From Terriglobia bacterium (GTDB lineage: Bacteria; Acidobacteriota; Terriglobia; Terriglobales; Acidobacteriaceae), in contig JAIQGK010000010.1 of NCBI GenBank assembly GCA_020072645.1, positions 62,001 to 126,000 of the forward strand: DNA of 64,000 bases. Reading direction: 5' to 3'. Of the stretch, positions 52,129 to 61,162 are shown one piece after another. The position numbers and the translations under genes were made by a program. Position 1 is the first letter of the stretch. Each line of letters starts with the position of its first letter. The notes under the pieces were generated by a model that ran no database searches, was not told the DNA's origin, and saw only the letters and a program-made list of their open reading frames with translations.

Positions 52129-52947
52129 ATGGAGCCCATGACATTTGAATGGTACAAATCCGATTTCCCTTCCTTGTTTGTAAAAAAATGGAAAGGAAAA
52201 TCGCTTGCAGACTCTACATATGGAGACGTAGAGTGCATTGAGTCAACACAATGGAACGAATGGAAAGAGAATGATGCACTTGAGTCCGGGTCTCGACCGC
52301 CGATGGTTTTATTCAATGACTCCAATCGTCTATTCATCCGCACTACTTTGCGCAAAACGTACGAGCTGGAAGAGAAAGACAAAAACCGGTCGCTTTTTCC
52401 GCACCACACTTTTCGTTTACTGAAATCCGGCGACGTCGGCGAACTTCTCAGTTTTCTAAACGAATGGGGACCGTTGACTTGGAGCGTTGCCGACCTCGGA
52501 TTTGGAACATGGGATTGGGTTGATGCTCACGACTTTTGGGTTCGTCAATTGAGGTTTTTGGTACTGACGGACCTCTTCTTTTCCAGCTCTGCTGATGCAC
52601 TCAGACGGGCTTGGCTTAACCTATTCCGAGTTCTTCCTGAACTCGATTCGATAGATCCGCCGATCAACTCTGAACCAGGAAATCCAGGCGAAGGTTTTTA
52701 CGAATTCGACCTTCCTTGGGTTCGAGTTCATAAACCCGCAAGGGAATGGATTTCTCGTTCTCCTGAAAAAGCGCTTCGCGAGGAAGCGATGTGGCTTCTA
52801 GCCCGGGCAATTACTTCGTCAAATTCCGGGGGAATCTGGAGGTGGATACCAGTGAGAGGAGGCGTGAGATCAGGCTGGCTCTTCAGCCAACTCCGCAGCC
52901 GTTCCCGGATCGGTGGGGTAAACTTCGGCTTGCGTCCAGGACGGTGA
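52129..52947 (+). CDS. protein of unknown function, C-terminus replaced by IS630 DNA
   Basis: 272 residues as an open frame, but only about the first 244 look like native protein (to about 52860). The rest is an antisense reading of an IS630 transposase fragment. The native part is rich in aromatic and acidic residues (FEWYKSDFPSLFVKKWKGKS, LLSFLNEWGPLTWSVADLGF, ADALRRAWLNLFRVLPELDS). It has no domain I recognise. The low-GC codon use near the start, and a location between a mobile element and an IS, suggest acquired DNA. Truncated, so its activity is doubtful. Confidence 0.5.
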   Translation: MEPMTFEWYKSDFPSLFVKKWKGKSLADSTYGDVECIESTQWNEWKENDALESGSRPPMVLFNDSNRLFIRTTLRKTYELEEKDKNRSLFPHHTFRLLKSGDVGELLSFLNEWGPLTWSVADLGFGTWDWVDAHDFWVRQLRFLVLTDLFFSSSADALRRAWLNLFRVLPELDSIDPPINSEPGNPGEGFYEFDLPWVRVHKPAREWISRSPEKALREEAMWLLARAITSSNSGGIWRWIPVRGGVRSGWLFSQLRSRSRIGGVNFGLRPGR

Positions 52948-53111
52948 GGAATGCGTTCGGCCTGCCCCGTTTTTCTCTTGTGCGCAACCAGCTTCCCTAC
53001 ATAACGAAGGCTTACCTTGAACCGTTGTGCGATCTCTTCCTGGGTTTGTTGGCCTTCCTCGCAACACTGCAAGATTCTGCGCCGCAACTCGTCTCCGAAT
53101 GCTTTCGCCAT
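52728..53111 (-). pseudogene. IS630-family transposase, N-terminal fragment
   Basis: The first 83 codons (53111 to about 52862) are the helix-turn-helix half of an IS630 transposase: MAKAFGDELRRRILQCCEEG, EIAQRFKVSLRYVGKLVAHK, IPHRPGRKPKFTPPIRERLR. After SQPDLT, where LRELQ.RL normally follows, the frame passes into the unrelated neighbouring gene and ends. The DDE catalytic half is absent, so it is inactive. Confidence 0.75.
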
Positions 53112-53158
53112 CCTCTATGTTGCCGCAGGAGCTTCGCCGAACTTACAGTAGCATAGCT
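52862..53158. mobile_element. IS630 remnant
   Basis: Spans the transposase fragment and about 45 bases beyond its start (CGAACTTACAGTAGCATAGC near the end), presumably the left terminal repeat. The right half of the element is missing. It lies between two convergent genes that both lose their normal C-terminus at its borders. Confidence 0.6.
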
Positions 53159-53594
53159 TCAATCAGTACCCTATTAACTAAAATGGTATAAAGAGTACGG
53201 CCCCGTGACAATGGAGGATGACGTCGTGACTTTTCGGCTATGGCGAGAACGGTCGATTTTGCTGAAAAGAACTGCTCCCTGGACATTCCAAAACTCATGC
53301 TCACTTTTTGCCCGACGCCAATGCCAAATTGGGCTGATGCATTTGTTTCAACAAATCTATAGACACTTTCGGCACTCGTTACATAATCCACATCCAGTGA
53401 GACATTATCCCGATGTACATCGTGCGTTGCAGAGCCCTTAGCACAGGTCGATTTCCGAGTCCCAGTCAGCATGTCAACGCCCTCCAGCAAAACAACTGAA
53501 GAGCCAGTAGCCAGTCTTCCATCAGCATGCAAATCGCCTACGAACATATAAGCGACTAAGCGACAGCAATTAGCAATAATGCATGGCGCATCAT
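53143..53594 (-). pseudogene. exported-protein gene damaged at both ends (tentative)
   Basis: A good ribosome-binding site (AAGGAG at 53600-53605) precedes ATG 53594, whose frame reads MMRHALLLIAVA, a signal-peptide-like start, and then stops (TAG). The neighbouring frame continues LVAYMFVGDLHADGRLATGS, then SAESVYRFVETNASAQFGIG and GQKVSMSFGMSREQFFSAKS, so one lost base near codon 10-12 would join them. The 3' end runs into the IS630 remnant near 53158. The longer open frame to 53733 has no start signal. Function unknown. Confidence 0.4.
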
Positions 53595-53891
53595 AGTTTC
53601 TCCTTAAGGTGTTGAGATTTGAGTCGGAAGGTTTTAGCGCGCGATCCATCAATTTTGCAAGGAAAATGAATTTTTTCTGAACCATCTTGCCGAAGCCGGA
53701 GACAGGTGTTCCCCAGAATATTTCCGAGTGCAATGATGAATGCCCCGCAACTCCTAAAGACGCCCTGATTTAGCTCGAAAAATATAGATCTAAACGGGCG
53801 TTTGCGGGGTATTGGGGAGAACTATAGGGTACCAGACCCGAAGAACAAATAATCCCCTAAGCCTTCTGAGAGATCCGCTTCGGGGTGACAT

Positions 53892-53915
53892 CCCCATCTC
53901 TGGCAAGAGATGGGG
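53892..53915. repeat. perfect 10-bp inverted repeat after the receptor gene
   Basis: CCCCATCTCT-GGCA-AGAGATGGGG, 10 bases after the receptor stop on the reverse strand. It has no U-tract in either direction, so it is a weak or rho-assisted terminator or a 3' stabilising stem. Confidence 0.55.
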
Positions 53916-53924
53916 AAAATGGTT

Positions 53925-56900
53925 TTAGAAGGCTAAGCGCAGACCAAATTGAACCTGGCGTGCGAGGTCCGCAGAGTTAAACGCCAGCGGGACGCTTCCT
54001 GGAATCGTCCCGTTGAAGTCTAAGGCCTTGACACCCCGAAGGGCATAAGGACCATTCAGCAAGTTGCCGCCATTGGGAAATCTCGTAGCTGCTGCTGCTG
54101 CCGCAGTGCCTGCCGGGAAAATGCCATTTACACCAGTAAAGTTAGTGTGATTCAGTACGTTGGCGATGGTCACGCTGGCCTGGAGACGCACGGTTTCATG
54201 GTCCCTGGAAACACGGAAGTCCTTTTTGATGTTTTGGTCCCAGCGATAGTTCCAGGGCAGGATACCGCTATTCCGCGGAGCATTGAAGGGGCGAGCCTGG
54301 TTGAGCGCTTCCTGCACGAGGCCGTTGCCAAACACGCCTGCAGGAGGACTGTCGAAAAGCTCAAACCGGGTGCCGGAGTGGATACTTACGACCGGCGACA
54401 GAGTTATATCGGCCAGCGCGCGCGTGAAAAAGTTTCCTGCGTTGTACTGGAAAGGCGTGGTATAGACCGCGCCTGCGGACAATATGTGGGAGACGTTGTA
54501 GGCAGAAACCGCGCGCTCCTTGCCCAGACTAGTTGGGAAGTAAGAGCTATTGAACGAGAAGAAATCCAACACATCGTCGATAGCCCTTGCGTAAGTGTAG
54601 TTTGTCTGGAATTGCAAGTGATCGACGAAGCGGCGGGTTAGAGAGATCGTTCCCGCGTGATAGATGGCGCTGCCGCAAGCACAGAATGACGTGAGCGTCT
54701 CGAATTTGGGCTGGCCTCCGATTAGTGGGTTGTTCGCTGGATTGGGAGTGAGAATGGGACCCAGCAGCGGATCGAAGTTACCGCTGTTTACGAACCCTAT
54801 TTCCAGCGGATCCTGCAAGTGGATCGTGTGCTGCACATTGTAACCGACTTCCATCGACATGTTTCTGGTCAATTCTCGCTGGACGCTCAGGCTGCCTTGA
54901 ATGCTGTAGTTGTTCTTATAGCCAGTCGCGGGAATCACGATCCCCGTGCCATTGGGCTGGCCTGGAGCAATGGGGATTCCAGCAGCGGCATAGTCTGCCG
55001 CAGTTACGATTCCCAGGCCAGGAAAATTTCCAGACTCAAACAGCCGCCCAACCAGTGCATTGTAGCCAGGCGTGCCCAGGCTCTCCACTGCCTGGGCAAA
55101 ACCGAGTGATCCATTTGGGTTGTAGAGGTTGGAATAGTAGGAATTCTGAAATTGGGCGGGAGCAACGAATACGCCGCCGCCGGCACGGAGCACGGTTTTG
55201 TGGTCAGCAAATATGTCATAGGCAATGCCCAATCGGGGTGAAGCATAGTAGTTGGGATTTTGACCAGAGAATGATTCCTGATCCACATCGAACCGTATTC
55301 CCGCATCGACCGTAATCCGCGACGACATTCTCCATGAATCCTGAAAGTAGACGCCGCCGTAGTGCGCCCAATTGGAGATGAAAGCATTGTTGCCGGTGGA
55401 GGTGCGAAATTGGGTCGGCAGCCCAGCGGTAAATGCCTGAAGCGAGGTAAGGTTAGCGGCGGATGGGCCCAGGCAATTCGGGGCAGTTGCGGGTACTCCG
55501 CCCACGCATCCCGATCCAAATGCGCCGTCCGGGACTCCAGGCTGGCTCTGGAGGAAGAAGTTGACTCCAATGAGTTGAGGCACCAATGGCGACTTTGCTC
55601 CGCCGGCCAAAACTACAGGTGTAACCCCGGGGACAAAAGCAATCAGCGAGTGAGCATACAGGTTGCTGAAAAAAGTGTATTTTACCGGCCGATAGGATTC
55701 TCCCAATTTGAAGGTATGTTTACCGTGAGACCAGGTAACGCTGTCTTCAAACTGATAACGACGCTGGTGAGCAAATACTTCTGCTCCCAGAATGGGGCCA
55801 AATGTGCCAAAGCCGTCGGCAAACACGTCAAAGGGCGTGGTAGGACCGCCGCGACCATTGTTCCAAGTCAGGTCGATAATGTCTTCGGGGACGATCTGTA
55901 CCCTCAGGATATTGAGGAACGTTGGGCTGAATACGTGACTCCAGGTTATCAGCGCTTCCCAGTCGCGAACCGTATCGTTCTGGGCATAGCTGCCCGCAAC
56001 AGAGGGGCCGACGCCCCCGCCATAACCGCCTGCGCTTGCACCCAGATCGATAGGAGCGTCCTCTCGCTCATGCAGAAAACGGAATGTGAGGGTGTTTTTG
56101 TCATTCAGCTGCCAATCCAGACGGGCCACGCTGTCGATCCATCTTTGGTCGGCTGGGACAAAGCCGCTCTGGCCATCAACTAACTGGTGCAAGCAGTTGA
56201 AGGAAGCACAGAAGGTATTCGTCGAAGGAACTAGGGCACTGCTCAAAGCAGAACCCAGAGCCGGATTCAGAGCCGAAACTTGGCTCACATAGTTACGCTG
56301 GGCAAGAGCAATCCCCGCATCGCCTGTTTGCATATCATTCAAGCCCAGAAGAAACGGAGTATTGAAGTTTTTAAGACTCTCGAAAACCGTCCTGTAAGCC
56401 TCGGTATTCAGGAAGAAGAAGAGCTTGTCTTTGATCAGCGCGCCTCCCACGGAGCCGCCAACATGGTAATCCTGGTTTGTGGCATTGTTGTTACCGATTT
56501 GGAAAAATGGCTTGGCATCCGTTATCTGATCGCGAAACAGCCCGAAAAGATTGCCGTGCAGTTGATTTCCACCGGATTTGGTTACCACATTAATGTGTTC
56601 GGCCAAGGTGAAGCCAAACTCTGCGTTAAACGAATTGCGATTGACCTGCAGTTCCTGGATGGCATCTGGAGAGATGTGCACTGTGCGAGTGATGCCCACC
56701 CCGTATTCATTCTCGCCACCATCAATCGTAACCAATCCGCCGCGCCCATTGCCGCCTGCGGTGGTGAAATTGCTCGTCGAAAACGCTCCGATATTGCGTT
56801 GTGCCCCTGAAGAGTGAATGGCATTGGCATTAGTTACCCCTGGTAATAACTGGATGGTTGTTGAGAAATCGCGGCCAATGCTGGGGATGTTCTGCTCTGC

Positions 56901-57341
56901 GACTTGGTTGATGTAATCGGCTTGTTGGGTCTGCGTTACTTGAATCACTGGCGCGGTGTCGCCCGTGACTTCTATGGTTTCCGACGTAGAACCTATCTTC
57001 AGATATGCATCGTAAACGGAAATCGTGCCCACCGCCAGGGTAAAGGTTTTTACCACTTCTTTTTGGAATCCTTGAGCTTCAACGCTGATCTGGTATACCC
57101 CAGGCTTCAATGCCGGTACCGTATAACCGCCGTCGAAATTGGCTATCACGGTTTTGGTGAAACCCGTCGCCGGATTGGTCACGGTGATATTGGCGGATGC
57201 AATGACCGCTTCTTGCGAGTCATAGACGGTTCCCTTGAGCGTGGCCGTTGAATAATCCACTTGCGCATGAGCAGACAGTGCCCCTACCAAGGCCATAAGC
57301 AGTGCAGAGAAGAGACAATGCCTTTTCAGTCTTGTGAACAT
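53925..57341 (-). CDS. Oar-like TonB-dependent outer-membrane receptor with CarboxypepD-regulatory domain
   Basis: 1138 residues from ATG 57341 (GGAGGAAAG just upstream; signal peptide MFTRLKRHCLFSALLMALVG). Residues about 28-115: carboxypeptidase-regulatory-like domain (ATLKGTVYDSQEAVIASANI, PALKPGVYQISVEAQGFQKE). Then a plug-like domain (NIPSIGRDFSTTIQLLPGVT, GGENEYGVGITRTVHISPDA, IQELQVNRNSFNAEFG) and a large barrel ending VQFGLRLAF. This architecture is the hallmark of Acidobacteriota, which carry many copies for uptake of oligosaccharides or other large nutrients; ligand not assignable. It is flanked by no hydrolase or transporter. Confidence 0.92.
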   Translation of the reverse strand: MFTRLKRHCLFSALLMALVGALSAHAQVDYSTATLKGTVYDSQEAVIASANITVTNPATGFTKTVIANFDGGYTVPALKPGVYQISVEAQGFQKEVVKTFTLAVGTISVYDAYLKIGSTSETIEVTGDTAPVIQVTQTQQADYINQVAEQNIPSIGRDFSTTIQLLPGVTNANAIHSSGAQRNIGAFSTSNFTTAGGNGRGGLVTIDGGENEYGVGITRTVHISPDAIQELQVNRNSFNAEFGFTLAEHINVVTKSGGNQLHGNLFGLFRDQITDAKPFFQIGNNNATNQDYHVGGSVGGALIKDKLFFFLNTEAYRTVFESLKNFNTPFLLGLNDMQTGDAGIALAQRNYVSQVSALNPALGSALSSALVPSTNTFCASFNCLHQLVDGQSGFVPADQRWIDSVARLDWQLNDKNTLTFRFLHEREDAPIDLGASAGGYGGGVGPSVAGSYAQNDTVRDWEALITWSHVFSPTFLNILRVQIVPEDIIDLTWNNGRGGPTTPFDVFADGFGTFGPILGAEVFAHQRRYQFEDSVTWSHGKHTFKLGESYRPVKYTFFSNLYAHSLIAFVPGVTPVVLAGGAKSPLVPQLIGVNFFLQSQPGVPDGAFGSGCVGGVPATAPNCLGPSAANLTSLQAFTAGLPTQFRTSTGNNAFISNWAHYGGVYFQDSWRMSSRITVDAGIRFDVDQESFSGQNPNYYASPRLGIAYDIFADHKTVLRAGGGVFVAPAQFQNSYYSNLYNPNGSLGFAQAVESLGTPGYNALVGRLFESGNFPGLGIVTAADYAAAGIPIAPGQPNGTGIVIPATGYKNNYSIQGSLSVQRELTRNMSMEVGYNVQHTIHLQDPLEIGFVNSGNFDPLLGPILTPNPANNPLIGGQPKFETLTSFCACGSAIYHAGTISLTRRFVDHLQFQTNYTYARAIDDVLDFFSFNSSYFPTSLGKERAVSAYNVSHILSAGAVYTTPFQYNAGNFFTRALADITLSPVVSIHSGTRFELFDSPPAGVFGNGLVQEALNQARPFNAPRNSGILPWNYRWDQNIKKDFRVSRDHETVRLQASVTIANVLNHTNFTGVNGIFPAGTAAAAAATRFPNGGNLLNGPYALRGVKALDFNGTIPGSVPLAFNSADLARQVQFGLRLAF

Positions 57342-57892
57342 CTTTCCTCCAATTGTGAAACGGACTAGCCCTATAAAAGAGTCAGTCTTTATCTCAATGC
57401 GCAATGATTCCTTGGACGCTAATGGGAAATCCTGTTGTGAGTAGCGTTCCGTCATATTCAACGCGATAACCCTGGATTGTTCCGATGAACGAGCTCAGTA
57501 CCTAGAGGAAATTGCCATTGTCGGTAATCGAGAAATCAATGGGAACACTCTTTGGCCCGCCTGTATCTGCTGCAACTTCATGCGCTAAGTCAAAGATTTT
57601 CATATAAATGCTGTCCGGATCATTCAAGTAGCTTAAGCACATCATTTAGATCATTGAGATCGCAGCAGTTAAAGGCCAAACCTGCAAAACAGATCTGCAA
57701 TTTCAATGACAAAACATGTTCAAAGCAGGAAATGAAAAAATGCCCTTGCAGAGCGCCGCAATTTGCTGCCAGGCAAGGAGGGTAAAGCAAGAAGGCCACA
57801 CAGCACACAGCTAAACAACCGTTCAAACTCTTCAAAAATGCCTGCACTTTTATCGTGCATTCAAACACAAAACTTCACTGCCTAGTTGGCAA
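57342..57892. other. 550-base gap upstream of the receptor gene
   Basis: Two overlapping open frames (57552-57785 forward, 57620-57868 reverse) are Cys-rich translations with no ribosome-binding site and are not supported. The gap probably contains the receptor promoter and its control; no operator or convincing -10/-35 pair is recognised. Confidence 0.4.
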
Positions 57893-58204
57893 CTAAACTT
57901 GCCCGTTACCAGGATTTGGGATAGTTGCTGTTGTTTCATCCACTTTGGTGATGTCCATAGAAAACGGTTCGATATAGCACTTGGCGCGGTCTTGGAGCAC
58001 ACTCAATCCAATCTGGTCGCCCAGTTTAATCGACCAAAGTCGGACGTGCGGAAGTGGATACTGGAGTGAATGCCAAGCACCAACTTGAGCAACTCGCCTA
58101 AAAGTGATTTGCAGATTTTGGAAGCTTAGACACGCAATCGAACTGCAACTCTGACTCATTTGTCGTAGATTCGAGGAGATTCCTTGCATGAATATTGGAA
58201 TCAA
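57893..58204 (-). CDS. short hypothetical protein or gene remnant
   Basis: 103 residues, ATG 58204, no good ribosome-binding site. The C-terminal half (WHSLQYPLPHVRLWSIKLGD then QIGLSVLQDRAKCYIEPFSM) reads like real protein, the N-terminal third less so. It could be the tail of a decayed gene. No domain recognised. Confidence 0.25.
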   Translation of the reverse strand: MIPIFMQGISSNLRQMSQSCSSIACLSFQNLQITFRRVAQVGAWHSLQYPLPHVRLWSIKLGDQIGLSVLQDRAKCYIEPFSMDITKVDETTATIPNPGNGQV

Positions 58205-58352
58205 AGCTTATCTCATAGATTAGACAGATCTAAAGATACTAATTCCCACAATGACACCTTTGTTTGTCATGGTTTCAGAGCGCCGCTCGGATCACGACCA
58301 GCCCCCAGGTGTGACGCGGGATAAAGATTACTATTCAGATGTCGACAGCGAA

Positions 58353-58766
58353 TTAGTAGGTGAAACGTCCATATGCTATTGACAAAAATACGAATACGAG
58401 AACCAGTGGCGCCACGGCTTCCGAATTTTCTTTTCTGCGAAGGTGAACAACAAGAGCTCCTAACATCAAGATTGCCAGGGAGATCCCAGCAATCGGAGTG
58501 AGAAGCGGCGCAATATTCAAAAGTGTTGGCAGGACTATGCCGATACCACCAGCGACTTCCGCTACGCCTATCAGCTTTACGGCGCCTGCAGAAAAATCAT
58601 TCACCCAAAACCAGCGGAATTTTTCGGCTAATTTCTCTTTTGGTTGGACAATTTTGTTAAGTCCACCAAACACGAAACCAAACGCTAATATCGTTTGCAT
58701 CACCCATAGAGCAACATTTATATAATGGTTTATAAAGAAATAAAAAATAATGAAATAGCAATTCAT
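58353..58766 (-). CDS. DoxX-like membrane protein
   Basis: 137 residues; the likely mature-like region starts near residue 18 (NVALWVMQTILAFGFVFGGL). Four membrane helices; typical DoxX/DUF4870-like features are GGLNKIVQPKEKLAEKFRWF, VKLIGVAEVAGGIGIVLPTL and the C-terminal FVFLSIAYGRF. The first 17 residues (very Phe/Ile/Tyr-rich) may not be translated: family members start at the N-V-A-L position, where this gene has ATA. Function in the family: unknown, sometimes linked to thiosulfate or redox stress. Confidence 0.75.
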   Translation of the reverse strand: MNCYFIIFYFFINHYINVALWVMQTILAFGFVFGGLNKIVQPKEKLAEKFRWFWVNDFSAGAVKLIGVAEVAGGIGIVLPTLLNIAPLLTPIAGISLAILMLGALVVHLRRKENSEAVAPLVLVFVFLSIAYGRFTY

Positions 58767-58847
58767 AAAGGAATAATAGGTTTCTGCTATGCCCGCGATA
58801 CTCTGTTAGGCAAAGAGATCGCGGGCCGAGTGGTGATGGCAGTCAAA

Positions 58848-59801
58848 TTAAGCTACCGGCTGTATCGGATAATATTCTGTTTCCTCTTGCGAAAGTCCAG
58901 CAAGCATGGTGCTTTGTTCCCATACGCTCCGGGCTTTGTTTTCGTCGCGCGAGTCGGGCGACGATTGGATTTCCCCAAAACGGAAGAAATATCTTCCACT
59001 CACGCCCGAGTATTTCGGATCGGCCACAAGGCTTCCGAGCCCACGGCCTGCTTCCTCGTCCGTTGTCAGGTGTGAACCCATGAATTTGATGAACCAGGGC
59101 TGCATCATGAGTTTCTTCATAATAGGATTCGCATCTCTTCCGGCTTGCGTGGTGGGAACGACACCGGGAGACCATGCATTCACTGTGAGTTGTATTTTTT
59201 CCTGCCGAAATCTTCGATCAAGTTCGTAGGCTGTCATCATGGTATATAGCTTTGCCGTTCCATAACGTGCGATGGGTTTCATATTGGCGGCAGTGCCTTT
59301 GGCTTTCGCTAAATCCTCCACAGGACCATATCGAGGAGGAGCGATCTTTCCCATCTTGGTCGCAGCGGGATCATGAAGATCGCTCGATACAAACACGATG
59401 CGAGCCGGCGCAGTCATCTGTTTGACAAGAAGGTTGGCCAGCAGAAAATGACCTAGAAAATTCAACTGAAAAGTTCGCTCAAAACCATCTTCGGTAAACT
59501 CCGCTGATTTTGCTTTCATGTTGTTACCGCCCGCATTGAGAACGAGGGCCGCGATTGGAGGGAGTTGCATGGAGGCCAGGGCCGCGGGCAGGCTGCGAAC
59601 GGAAGCAAGAGAGTAAAGATCAAGCTGCGCAAAGCTAAGGCGCGCGTCAGGATGAATGCTCTTGACAGCGCTCATTGCGGCATGTGCCTTTTCCCTGTTG
59701 CGACAGGCCAAAACGATGTGCCAGTCGGGTATAGCGGCAAGAAACTTGGTTGTGGCGAAGCCGATACCGACATTCGCTCCCGTGATGATAACTGTTTTCA
59801 T
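58848..59801 (-). CDS. short-chain dehydrogenase (retinol-dehydrogenase-like)
   Basis: 317 residues from ATG 59801, directly at MKTVIITGANVGIGFATTKF. NAD(P) motif TGANVGIG, LACRNREKAHAAMSAV (NADP-preferring Arg), LVLNAGGNN, Ser in IVFVSSDLHD and YGTAK. This pattern and length match WWOX/retinol-dehydrogenase-type SDRs of the 13/14 group. It lies downstream of the efflux operon (149-base gap) on the same strand. Substrate unknown. Confidence 0.86.
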   Translation of the reverse strand: MKTVIITGANVGIGFATTKFLAAIPDWHIVLACRNREKAHAAMSAVKSIHPDARLSFAQLDLYSLASVRSLPAALASMQLPPIAALVLNAGGNNMKAKSAEFTEDGFERTFQLNFLGHFLLANLLVKQMTAPARIVFVSSDLHDPAATKMGKIAPPRYGPVEDLAKAKGTAANMKPIARYGTAKLYTMMTAYELDRRFRQEKIQLTVNAWSPGVVPTTQAGRDANPIMKKLMMQPWFIKFMGSHLTTDEEAGRGLGSLVADPKYSGVSGRYFFRFGEIQSSPDSRDENKARSVWEQSTMLAGLSQEETEYYPIQPVA

Positions 59802-59950
59802 TTCTTCACTCTCTATGGATTGAACTGACACGTCTCTTCCTTCACACTGCCCGAACCATACTGCTGGTCGCGAATCGCAAATTCTGGTAAGTGATATCTA
59901 TCAATTACCAAACTAAATATTCCTAAATCGGTACGATCCGACGGTTACCC

Positions 59951-61159
59951 TCATCGCGCCATCACCTGCACCTTTTGGCCCTCACCAAGATTTGCGCCAG
60001 GCGAGGTAACCACGACATCGCCGTTTTTCAGCCCTTTCTGTACTTCGACTTCTCGTTCCGTCTCGCTGCCCCGCAGAATGGAAACCCGTTTGGCAGTGCC
60101 ATCTCGGACGATCCAGACGAAAGCATCGTTTCCTTCGCGCAAAATGGCCTTCTTAGGAATGAAAATACGAGGTCTATCCTTGAGGACAGCGCGTTTTTCC
60201 AGAAAGTTTGCCTTGACGCTCATCTCCGGCTTGATGACAGCAAGATTCGGTTGACGGATTTGCACTTCGACTCGAACCGTAGCTTTCTGCCGATCGGCCG
60301 CAGGATAGATCTTCACCAGCGTTGCATCGAAGCGCGCGTCCGGGTAGGCATCGGGTACAACCAGGGCCGGCATGCCCATTGACAATTTGCTGATATCTGA
60401 CTCGTTGATATCAACTTCAGCACGCATGTCGGCAGTATCGGCCAGTTGCGCGATATCGGTAGCGCCTCCACCAGCTTGGACTTGCCCGCCATAATTGATC
60501 GTGTCTCCCAATTCGCGATACTTTTGCAAGATAACACCGTCGATCGGCGATATGATCACGCACTGATTCACTTCAAACTTTGCGTAGTCAATAGCAGCCT
60601 CGTCTCGCCTCAAAGAGGATTGGGCCACAGCCAATGCATTTTCGGATATGTCGAAATCATCCTTGGAGATGATCCCCGCTGTATACAGTTCGCGCTGGCG
60701 CTGTGCCTTGGCAGCCATCAGGCGAAGATTGGCATAGGCAAGATCGCGATTTGCGACGGCCTGCCGCAGTTGCGCTTGATAATCTCGATCATCAATCCTC
60801 GCCAGCAAGTCTCCTTTTTTGACTCGCTGTCCCTCTTCGATCGGCTCTTCGACAATCTGCCCGAGAATCTTGGTTCCTACGATAATGTATTTATGGCGGG
60901 TTACAACGTAGCCCGTTCCGGTCAACAGCGTCGCGGACTGGCTGCCCTGTTGGGTCGTGACCATGAAAGTTTCAACTGTAGCTCGACGCACCAGCGCGCG
61001 CAGATAGAGAACATAAGCCGAACTAGCAAGCACAAGAATACCAATCAAAAGAAGCCCGAGGATTCCACGAGACTTTCCGCGTCCGCGTTTCCGTTCCGGG
61101 CGACGCGCGATGCGCAAAGTATCGAGCGTGTCGAATTTGCGAACTGAAGGAGAAGACAT
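59951..61159 (-). CDS. periplasmic adaptor (MacA/HlyD family)
   Basis: 402 residues. A basic cytoplasmic start (RIARRPERKRGRGKSRGI), one membrane anchor (LLLIGILVLASSAYVLYLRA), the lipoyl/barrel-sandwich half (GQIVEEPIEEGQRVKKGDLL), a coiled coil, the second lipoyl half (CVIISPIDGVILQKYRELGD) and a beta-barrel domain (DINESDISKLSMGMPALVV). It links an inner-membrane ABC exporter to an outer-membrane channel. Last gene of the operon; no TolC gene appears in the window. Confidence 0.9.
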   Translation of the reverse strand: MSSPSVRKFDTLDTLRIARRPERKRGRGKSRGILGLLLIGILVLASSAYVLYLRALVRRATVETFMVTTQQGSQSATLLTGTGYVVTRHKYIIVGTKILGQIVEEPIEEGQRVKKGDLLARIDDRDYQAQLRQAVANRDLAYANLRLMAAKAQRQRELYTAGIISKDDFDISENALAVAQSSLRRDEAAIDYAKFEVNQCVIISPIDGVILQKYRELGDTINYGGQVQAGGGATDIAQLADTADMRAEVDINESDISKLSMGMPALVVPDAYPDARFDATLVKIYPAADRQKATVRVEVQIRQPNLAVIKPEMSVKANFLEKRAVLKDRPRIFIPKKAILREGNDAFVWIVRDGTAKRVSILRGSETEREVEVQKGLKNGDVVVTSPGANLGEGQKVQVMAR

Positions 61160-61162
61160 TTT

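Noticed and set aside
55362-56183. 273-codon forward frame opposite the TonB-dependent receptor
   Set aside because: Antisense shadow of a clear receptor; no domain and no start signal.
57552-57868. Overlapping Cys-rich frames upstream of the receptor
   Set aside because: Both strands open in the same place with no start signals; typical of non-coding DNA.
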